Positions 1 to 5,800 of a stretch of DNA of 6,275 bases are shown here, one piece after another. A program made the position numbers and the translations under genes. Positions within the stretch are counted from its first letter, which is position 1, and every line of letters begins with the position of its first letter. The notes under the pieces were generated by a model that was not told where the DNA came from, did no database searches, and saw only the letters and a list, made by a program, of their open reading frames with translations. The stretch comes from Chloroflexota bacterium (GTDB taxonomy: Bacteria > Chloroflexota > Chloroflexia > JAMDCE01). Where the stretch lies: positions 1 through 6,275 of the forward strand of contig JAMDCE010000014.1 in NCBI GenBank assembly GCA_023489135.1, written 5' to 3'.

Positions 1-767
1 TCACCACCGAGGAGACCCTGGCGGGCTTTGAGGAAGCCATCGCGCGAGGAGCCAGGTTGCTGGCCATTACCACAGGGGGCAAGCTGGGGCAGTGGGCCGG
101 AGAAATTGGCGTGCCGGTGCTCCGCTTCTCCTACAAGGCGCAGCCCCGCGCGGCCCTTGGCCATTCCTTTGTTCCCCTCATCGGTATTCTGCAGAAGCTG
201 AATTTCGTCAAGGACAGGGAGGAAGAACTCAAGTCGGCGGTTCAAACTATGGGGGCACTAGAGGCGAAGATCAATGAAACCGTACCGGCGAAGGACAACC
301 CGGCCAAGAGACTGGCCTTGAAGTTGGAGGGGCAATTACCGGTCGTGTACGGTGGGGGCCTCTTGAGCGAAGTGGCGCGGCGCTGGAAGGGTCAGTTCAA
401 TGAGAATAGTAAGGCCTGGTCGTTCTTCGAGATCCTCCCTGAGCTGAATCACAATGCCGTGGTCGGCTATGAGAACCCGGCCCATCTGGGTGAGAAGGTC
501 ACAGTGGTTTTCCTTGAGTCGGCCTTGCTTCACCCTCGCACCCTCCTGCGCTATCGAGTTACCCGACAGATTCTGGAGAAGCGGGGGGTGCGCTGCGAGG
601 TTGTGGAAGCCCAAGGGGACAACCCCATCTCTCATCAATTGACCACGATCTTCTTTGGCGATTACACCAGTTTCTTCCTGGCCATGCTCTACCGGTCCAA
701 CCCCACCAGCATCGTGGTTATTGATTATCTGAAGCAGGAGTTGGCTCAGGTTCCTCCAAAGCCTTGA
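1..767 (+). CDS. Bifunctional phosphoglucose/phosphomannose isomerase, C-terminal part (5' end outside window)
   Basis: Cytosolic SIS-fold isomerase that interconverts glucose-6-phosphate or mannose-6-phosphate with fructose-6-phosphate. The reading frame is already open at base 3 and reads TTEETLAGFEEAIARGARLLAITTGGKL, the usual end of the first SIS domain in this family. A start at the TTG of base 57 would cut that domain, so the gene is taken as 5'-partial. About 254 residues are present, against roughly 330-350 in the family (known from the family). The run FNENSK...PELNHN is the catalytic signature: the Glu at 402-404 and the His at 450-452 lie 16 residues apart, as do Glu203 and His219, which I recall as catalytic in the Pyrobaculum aerophilum enzyme. 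GVPVLRF followed by QPRAALGHS is also typical. The stop TGA is at 765-767, and the last 50 bases overlap the end of convergent coaE. No frameshift is seen. The family call is firm; substrate preference cannot be read from sequence. Confidence 0.93.
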   Translation, partial: TTEETLAGFEEAIARGARLLAITTGGKLGQWAGEIGVPVLRFSYKAQPRAALGHSFVPLIGILQKLNFVKDREEELKSAVQTMGALEAKINETVPAKDNPAKRLALKLEGQLPVVYGGGLLSEVARRWKGQFNENSKAWSFFEILPELNHNAVVGYENPAHLGEKVTVVFLESALLHPRTLLRYRVTRQILEKRGVRCEVVEAQGDNPISHQLTTIFFGDYTSFFLAMLYRSNPTSIVVIDYLKQELAQVPPKP

Positions 768-1338
768 CGATTTCCTCCCAGGCGCGCTGCACCTGCTCGC
801 GGGTCTGTTCCACACTGCCGCTGTTGTCGATTACTACACGCGCCAGGCAGATCTTCGCGCTCTGCAGCGGCTGAGCCTCAATTCGCTTCTTGGCCTGGTC
901 CTCCGTCAACCCTCTATGCTTGACTAATCTTTCCAGTTGCTGCTCTGGCCGACACGTTACCACCCAAAGGGCGTTGCAAAGAGCCGTCATACTGCTTTCG
1001 ATAAGCTTAATGGCGTCGACCACGGCTATCGGCTCGGCCGTCTCCTTCAAGAGCCGGAGCACCTCCGCTTTCACCGCCGGATGAGTGAGAAACTCCAGTT
1101 TCCGCAGAAGCGCCGGGTCGGAGAAGACAACCCCTCCCAGTTTCCGGCGATCGATCTCTCCGCTGGGGAGCAGGACGCCTTCCCCAAACTCGTCCACTAT
1201 GCTTCGCCAGACGGGAGTGCCCGCGGCCATTAATTGATGAGCGACCCGGTCGGCGTCGATGGTCCTGGCTCCCAGTTCCTGGAGCATCGCGATTACGGTG
1301 CTCTTCCCGCAGGCGATGTTTCCCGTCAGTCCAATCAC
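718..1338 (-). CDS. coaE: Dephospho-CoA kinase
   Basis: Catalyses the last step of coenzyme A synthesis, the ATP-dependent phosphorylation of the 3'-OH of the dephospho-CoA ribose, in the cytosol. The 206-residue protein has the usual family length. Visible motifs are the P-loop GNIACGKS (residues 6-13), the DAD segment (28-30), HP in the LTHPAV segment, and the C-terminal RVVIDNSGS typical of CoaE. The common P-L-L-(F/Y)-E motif is replaced by AIKLIE, a variant I associate with Chloroflexota. The start used here is GTG at 1338, 14 bp after the stop of the upstream AI-2E gene. A strong Shine-Dalgarno sequence, GAGGAGGT (minus strand, 1373-1366), sits 27 nt from this GTG but only 9 nt from an in-frame CTG at 1356-1354. 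The protein may therefore begin with six extra residues (MNSPRF). The stop TAA (718-720) lies inside the convergent isomerase gene. Confidence 0.95.
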   Translation of the reverse strand: MIGLTGNIACGKSTVIAMLQELGARTIDADRVAHQLMAAGTPVWRSIVDEFGEGVLLPSGEIDRRKLGGVVFSDPALLRKLEFLTHPAVKAEVLRLLKETAEPIAVVDAIKLIESSMTALCNALWVVTCRPEQQLERLVKHRGLTEDQAKKRIEAQPLQSAKICLARVVIDNSGSVEQTREQVQRAWEEIVKALEEPEPTPASDNQ

Positions 1339-1352
1339 GAATCGTGGTGAAT

Positions 1353-2420
1353 TCAGTTTGCCTGTACCTCCTCGGCCACTTGATCTAATTTGGCCGTCTC
1401 TTTTGCGTCTCCCAGTTCAGACCGCGAAACCAGGTCGCGATACAGAACTTGAATGACGGCCGCCACCGGCACGGCGAGAAGCGCCCCGACAATTCCCAGA
1501 AGGCTCGCTCCGACGAGCATCGCCAGGATGACGGTAAGCGGGCTGATCCCGACCGTGCTCTTCATTATTCTAGGCAAAAGCACGTTACCCTCGATGAACT
1601 GAACGACCACACAGTAGGCGCCAACGCTAAGCCCCAGCCAGAAGGACTGGGTAAAGCCGACGATTACCGCCGGTGAGAAGCCGATGTAGGGACCGGCCAT
1701 AGGGATCAACTCAGCCACCGTTGCCACTATTGCCAGTATTAGAGCATACTTGATGCCAAGAACAAGGTAGCCAGCAGCAGCGGCGGCGCCGATCATACCG
1801 CAGAGAATAAGCTGGCCACGCACCCAGCCTCCCAGCTTTGACTCAATGTCTTCCCAAATGCCCCGGACTCTCGGCCTGTTTTCGGCCTTAAAAAGAGAGA
1901 TGACCAGGTTTCGAATATGGTTGCGCTCCGTGAGCCAGTAGTAGGTTATCACGAAGACCATAGCTGTACCAAAGAGCGTGCCGGCGACGCTCACCGTAAC
2001 GTCGAAGACTCCTTGGGCCAAGCCTGGAGTCAGCAAGAGGGATTTATCGAGGTTAGTGAGGACAGTGGTTGCAGTTGAGCGAAGGGTGTTGTTGTCTATT
2101 TGAAGGGCGTACGATTGAAGGCGCGCGACGGTCTTCGGAAGTTCTTCCACCAGGCCTGTCACTTGCTGGGCCACCACAGGAACGATGAGAAACCCGATCA
2201 ATCCCACGGCGACAAGAATGATGAAGTAGACCAGAAGGATGCTCAGACCCAGGCGAAGGCCTCGGCGGTGGAGATAGGTGACTAACGGCTCGATGGCGAT
2301 GGCCAGGAGAATAGCGATGACGGTGAGAATGAGAATCTCTTTGACGCGGTAAACGAGGTAGAATGCTACCAGGACGCTGAGAACGAGTACTGTGTATAAC
2401 ACGATGCGTCGAGGGGTCAC
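1353..2420 (-). CDS. AI-2E (UPF0118 / PF01594) family transporter
   Basis: Polytopic inner-membrane protein of the AI-2E family. Members have been linked to export of the quorum signal AI-2 or to Na+/H+ exchange, but most are uncharacterised, so no substrate is assigned. From the preferred start the protein has 355 residues, normal for the family. Hydrophobic segments lie at about 6-25, 28-49, 57-83 and 138-163, followed by a hydrophobic C-terminal half from about 204. Family motifs are visible: E-L-I-P-M-A-G-P (about 237-244), QFIEGNVLLP (about 274-283), and a final GALLAVPVAAVIQVLYRDL. A longer reading from GTG at 2462 adds 14 polar residues. I prefer GTG at 2420 because AGAGG stands 7 nt before it, whereas 2462 has no Shine-Dalgarno sequence. 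It probably forms a transcription unit with coaE, 14 bp downstream. The family call is secure; function is open. Confidence 0.9.
   Translation of the reverse strand: MTPRRIVLYTVLVLSVLVAFYLVYRVKEILILTVIAILLAIAIEPLVTYLHRRGLRLGLSILLVYFIILVAVGLIGFLIVPVVAQQVTGLVEELPKTVARLQSYALQIDNNTLRSTATTVLTNLDKSLLLTPGLAQGVFDVTVSVAGTLFGTAMVFVITYYWLTERNHIRNLVISLFKAENRPRVRGIWEDIESKLGGWVRGQLILCGMIGAAAAAGYLVLGIKYALILAIVATVAELIPMAGPYIGFSPAVIVGFTQSFWLGLSVGAYCVVVQFIEGNVLLPRIMKSTVGISPLTVILAMLVGASLLGIVGALLAVPVAAVIQVLYRDLVSRSELGDAKETAKLDQVAEEVQAN
1366..1373 (-). promoter_or_regulatory. Shine-Dalgarno sequence for coaE
   Basis: The minus strand reads GAGGAGGT within the last codons of the AI-2E gene (the E-E-V of its C-terminus). 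It is 9 nt before an in-frame CTG (1356-1354) that overlaps the AI-2E stop codon as CTGA, and 27 nt before the GTG at 1338. The spacing therefore favours the CTG, or re-initiation by ribosomes ending at 1353. The position implies translational coupling of coaE to the upstream gene. Confidence 0.5.
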
Positions 2421-2427
2421 GGCTCTT

Positions 2428-2438
2428 CCTCTCTCCTC
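2428..2438 (-). promoter_or_regulatory. Ribosome binding site deciding the AI-2E gene start
   Basis: The minus strand has a purine-rich run, GAGGAGAGAGG, upstream of GTG at 2420. The AGAGG copy (2432-2428) has a 7-nt spacer, and the GAGGAG copy (2438-2433) has a 12-nt spacer. The alternative GTG at 2462 is preceded by a T-rich stretch with no such sequence, so the shorter protein is preferred. Confidence 0.55.
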
Positions 2439-2478
2439 AGACTTTGGACAGCATTTTAACACAAAAAGGGCAAATAGT

Positions 2479-2496
2479 GGCCACGCGGTGGCTTTT
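2479..2496. repeat. Short GC-rich hairpin followed by TTTT on the plus strand
   Basis: GCCAC (2480-2484) and GTGGC (2488-2492) flank a 3-nt loop and are followed by TTTT at 2493-2496. On the plus strand this has the form of a weak intrinsic terminator, yet no plus-strand gene ends upstream. On the minus strand it lies upstream of the AI-2E gene and has no adjoining U-run. It may limit antisense transcription or be an operator; its role is unknown. Confidence 0.25.
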
Positions 2497-2602
2497 CTGC
2501 AGTCCCGCGTACACTATGGGTCCGCCCTAACTGCGGTAGTGAGCCTTGTTTTGCGCTTTTCCTGGAGAATGAGGGCGATTCCGCAAAAAGAGCGCAATTT
2601 TC

Positions 2603-2632
2603 TGGACACTACCCCTATTTGCCTTGTTTAAT
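2603..2632 (+). promoter_or_regulatory. Candidate sigma-70-type promoter for the histidine kinase gene
   Basis: TGGACA (2603-2608, five of six matches to TTGACA) is followed after 18 bp by TTTAAT (2627-2632, five of six matches to TATAAT). Transcription would begin near 2639, leaving a leader of about 165 nt before the ATG at 2807. The spacer is one base longer than optimal. It overlaps the start of the sigma-54-like element, so the two would compete if both are used. Confidence 0.35.
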
Positions 2633-2635
2633 TAC

Positions 2636-2650
2636 TGGCACGATTCTTGC
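2636..2650 (+). promoter_or_regulatory. Candidate sigma-54 (RpoN) -24/-12 promoter
   Basis: TGGCACGATTCTTGC matches the sigma-54 consensus TGGCAC-N5-TTGC exactly at all ten specified bases. GG (2637-2638) and GC (2649-2650) are separated by the required 10 bp. It points toward the kinase gene, with a predicted start near 2662 and a leader of about 145 nt. No rpoN or enhancer-binding activator gene is in the window. If the host is a Chloroflexota lineage without RpoN, the match would be chance. Confidence 0.4.
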
Positions 2651-2677
2651 CTGTCGAAAAGTGTCTGCAACCTCCTT

Positions 2678-2800
2678 ATGCGAGCGCACGAGTGGAAACA
2701 AGTGGACAAGCCTGGGATTGGCGCCCCAAGCCCGGGCGCTTTTCGTATTGACTCGGTCAAGGCAGATAGCGTTAGCAGATTGAAGCGCAAAGGAGCGTAA
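2678..2800 (+). CDS. Possible 40-codon leader ORF upstream of the histidine kinase
   Basis: An ATG at 2678 opens a frame of 40 codons ending with TAA at 2798-2800, six bases before the kinase ATG. The peptide begins MRAHEWKQVDKPGIGAP and ends SRLKRKGA; it is basic, has no membrane segment and resembles nothing I recognise. Against it, the bases just before the ATG are CCTCCTT, the opposite of a ribosome binding site, and a hairpin lies inside the frame. For it, the frame runs through the kinase Shine-Dalgarno sequence and stops just before the kinase start, as a coupled leader peptide would. Most likely a chance ORF. Confidence 0.15.
   Translation: MRAHEWKQVDKPGIGAPSPGAFRIDSVKADSVSRLKRKGA
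2710..2743 (+). terminator. Terminator-like hairpin in the kinase leader (possible attenuator)
   Basis: GCCTGGG (2710-2716) pairs with CCCGGGC (2731-2737) with one G-U. Inside, TTGG (2718-2721) pairs with CCAA (2726-2729) around a CGCC loop, and one A-G mismatch separates the two stems. TTTT follows at 2740-2743. A second fold excludes the first: GCGCCC (2721-2726) with GGGCGC (2734-2739), directly abutting the T-run. It lies between the candidate promoters and the kinase start, so it would act within the leader. The T-run is short, so termination efficiency is uncertain. Confidence 0.4.
2748..2760. repeat. Perfect 13-bp inverted repeat TTGAC-TCG-GTCAA
   Basis: TTGAC (2748-2752) and GTCAA (2756-2760) form a perfect 5-bp dyad around TCG. 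It lies just after the terminator-like hairpin and 46 bp before the kinase ATG. The half-site resembles those of CRP/FNR-type regulators, but the spacing is 3 rather than 4 or 6, so no regulator is named. It could also be a small leader hairpin. Confidence 0.25.
2789..2795 (+). promoter_or_regulatory. Shine-Dalgarno sequence of the histidine kinase gene
   Basis: AAAGGAG ends 11 nt before the ATG at 2807. The spacing is slightly long but acceptable, and it supports this ATG as the start. CTCCTT at 2672-2677 in the same leader is its exact complement and could mask it. Confidence 0.6.
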
Positions 2801-2806
2801 GGCAAA

Positions 2807-5800
2807 ATGACGAGCTCTCGGCGAGGTAGCCTACGACGAGGCGAAAGTATAGATTCGGGTGGTACCATCTATCGAAGTGATAGGCTCTCTCTCACAGTCG
2901 AAGAGCAGGCCGCTGTCCTCTCTGCGATCTTCACGGGCTCGGCGGACGGAATGGCCTTCATTGATCTAGACTTTGTCATCCGCGCCGCCAACCAGAGCCT
3001 AGCGAGACAAATTGTTGTTCCTCTTGACAAGATAGTAGGTCATTGCGGGGAAGAAGTGGTTCCAGGTTCGATGGAGCAAGTAGAGCACATCTACCGCGAC
3101 ATCCGTGAGACAGGCAGACCTTTCCGAGCCGAGGAGTATCCCTTTGTCTTCAAGGACCAGCCCGAGCGGGGTGTTACCTACTGGGACTCCACGGTGTCTC
3201 CGATCTATGGGGCGGATGGCACTCTTCTAGGTTATCTTCTGTTGCTTCGTGAAGTGACCGAACGGAAGAGGACGGAGGAAGAACGCGAACGGCTGCTGGC
3301 ACAGGGCGGGGGGGAGCGGCAGAACCCAGAGGAGTTGGCCAGAACTCTGGAGAAGGAGCGGGACACGCTTCAGGCCATTATGGAGAGCACCCATACCCAA
3401 CTGGCCTACCTCGATGCCCAGCTCAACTTCGTCAGAGTCAACTCCGCCTACGCTCAGGGCTCCGGTTACAGCAAAGAGGCGCTAATAGGCCGCAACCACT
3501 TCGAGTTGTTTCCTAACCCGGAGAATCAGGCCATCTTCGAGAGAGTGAGAGAGACAGGCCAACCCGTCGAGTTCCAGGCCAAGCCTTTCGAGTTCGCCTA
3601 TCTGCCTTGGAGGGGTGTTACCTACTGGGACTTGAGCTTGGTGCCGGTTAAGGATAGAGCCGGGCGAGTTGAGGGCTTGGTGTTATCGCTTCTAGATGTG
3701 ACCGATTGGGTACGAGCAGAGGAGGCGCTACGGCGGGAAAAGGAGTACTCCGAGAAACTTGTTGAGACAGCGAATGTAATGATCGTAGGTTTGGACTCAG
3801 CGGGAAACATCAGCCTCTTCAATCAGGAAGCCGAAGAAATCACAGGCTACGCGAGAGACGAGCTGAAGGGGAAGAACTGGTTTGAAGTGCTTGTGCCCAA
3901 AGACAGGTATCCACTGGTGTGGAAAATGTTTACCGCGGCGATGGCAGGTGCAGTGTTGCCCGAGACCTTCGAGAATCCGATTCTGACGAAGTCCGGTGAG
4001 GAGCGGTATATCTCCTGGCGGAACAGCGAGGTGCGAGAGCAAGACAAAGTTATCGGGACGATTTCGTTTGGGATAGACATCAGTGATAGGAAACGGATGG
4101 AGGAGGACCTACGAAGAGCTCGCGATGAATTAGAAATACGGGTTAAGGAGCGAACTACAGAGCTTGCAGAAGCCAATGAGGAATTGCACACAGAAATTGC
4201 CCAGCGCGAGCTGGCGGAGGAGGAACTCCAAGCGCGGGAGCGCCAGCAGGCGGCCGTAGCTGAACTAGGCCAACAAGCGCTGGCTGGCCTTGACACCTCT
4301 ACTTTAATGGATAAAGCGGTCGTCCTTCTTGCTCAACGCCTCCAGGTGGAGTATGCGAAGGTCCTGGAGCTACTTCCCGATGGCAAGGCGTTGCTCTTGC
4401 GCGCGGGCGTGGGGTGGAAGGAGGGTTACGTAAGGCAGGCCACGGTAGGCGCGGGGACAGATTCCCAGGCTGGCTATACTCTCCTTTCCGACAAGCCAGT
4501 GATCGTCGAAGATCTTCGCACTGAGACACGCTTCAGCGGCCCACCGCTGCTTCGCGAACACGGGGTAGTGAGCGGTATGAGCGTGATCATCGCTGGAAGA
4601 GATCGTCCCTTTGGTGTCCTGGGTGCGCATACCACCAGACGACGGACGTTCACCCAAGATGACATTAGCTTCCTGCAGGCCATCGCCAATGTCCTTGCTA
4701 TGGCTATTCAACGCAAGGATGACGACGAGGCGCTACGGCGGAGCGAGGCCAGATACCGCATCGTTGCCGACAACGCCTACAGTTGGGAGTTTTGGATCAG
4801 TCCACAGCGCCAGTTTCTTTACTGCTCGCCGTCCTGCGAGCGTATTACCGGGTATGGTGCTCGCGAATTTGAGGCGGACCCCGACTTTCTTTCCCGCATT
4901 GTTCATCCGGACGATGCACCGCGTTGGGTTGCTCATCGTCAGGAGGTAGAACGCGGAATCACGCCGGGAGAGCTGGAGTTTCGCATAATCAGCCGAGACG
5001 GGAGGGAGACGTGGATTAGCCATCAGTGTCAGCCAGTTTACGACGCCGACGGACAGTTCCTGGGCACCCGTGGTAGCAACCGCGACATTACCGAGCGAAA
5101 GCGAGCGGAGGCAGAGCGGGAGCGGCTGCTCACGGAAGTGGAGCAACTGGCTGAGACGGCTCAACAACGGGCCAGCGAACTGGAGGCGGTTGTTGAAAGC
5201 ATTGCCGATGAAGTGTTCGTATGCGATAAAGAAGGTCGCATAGTCGACTTGAACCAGTCGGCGTTGAAGCTGATCGGCTTGACGAGAAAAGAGGAAGCGC
5301 TGCGACCCATGGTGGACTACTTGCACCTGCTCAAACTCAGGCATCCCGATGGTCGGCCCGTAAATGCGGAAGAACTCGCGTCGTCGCGGGCTCTGCGCGG
5401 CGAGATCGTCCGCGATTACGAGGAGATCGCCCGGGAATTGCCCACCCAGCGTGATGTCTACCTGTTGGTCAGCGCTGCACCGATTCGTGACCTTGAGGGC
5501 AATATTGTCGGCGCAGTACAGGTCTTGAGCGACATCACGCGCATTAAGGAGTTGGACAGGCTTAAGGATCAATTCATCTCTGTTGCCGCCCACGAGCTCA
5601 AGACACCCGTTGCTGTTATGAAGGGTTACGCCCAGGCGCTCCTGCGGAGAGTTGAAGAGTTCCCTCCACAGTGCCGCAAGATGCTGGGCGCTATAAATCG
5701 AGGCGCGGACCGGCTCGACATGATTGTCAAAGATTTGCTCGACATCTCGCGGCTTCATCTGGGGTACCTGGAGCTGGCCAAGGAGAGAATCGAACTCCCG

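Larger units (their letters stand above)
2421..2806. other. Divergent intergenic/leader region between the AI-2E gene and the histidine kinase gene
   Basis: About 385 bp separate the two divergent starts. No convincing conventional gene lies here. A minus-strand frame at 2632-2868 (78 codons) overlaps the kinase start, looks like no known protein and is treated as a shadow. The stretch contains several inverted repeats: GCCAC-gcg-GTGGC at 2480-2492; CACTA/TAGTG enclosing CCGC/GCGG at 2512-2541; TTGCGC/GCGCAA at 2551-2556 and 2592-2597; GGCAAATAG/CTATTTGCC at 2469-2477 and 2615-2623. It also contains a direct repeat, GCCTTGTTT (2543-2551 and 2621-2629), and the promoter and leader elements listed separately. 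Such density suggests a regulated promoter region, but no specific regulator can be named. Confidence 0.6.

Noticed and set aside
336..815. Open frame of 159 codons on the minus strand opposite the isomerase
   Set aside because: It is antisense to conserved catalytic isomerase sequence and overlaps the end of coaE in another frame; the protein resembles no family.
2453..2473. TAAAAT with TTGCCC as a minus-strand promoter for the AI-2E gene
   Set aside because: TAAAAT (2458-2453) is a fair -10 box, but TTGCCC is only 9 bp away and nothing at 16-18 bp resembles a -35 box.
2680..2740. Resemblance of GCGCAC...GGAAAC...AAGCCT to a cyclic-di-GMP (GEMM) riboswitch
   Set aside because: The second hairpin and the conserved receptor-tetraloop parts of GEMM are not present in order; only a few short words match. 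A covariance search would settle it.
2748..2776. TTGACT as a -35 box of a promoter close to the kinase start
   Set aside because: No acceptable -10 hexamer lies 16-18 bp downstream.
2632..2868. Minus-strand 78-codon ORF across the kinase leader and start
   Set aside because: It overlaps the kinase promoter, leader and first codons, has no Shine-Dalgarno support and an unremarkable composition.
3308..3314. Frameshift suspected at the run of seven G in the kinase
   Set aside because: The frame continues without interruption and the linker length matches related kinases with the glycines in place of other residues, so no frameshift is needed.
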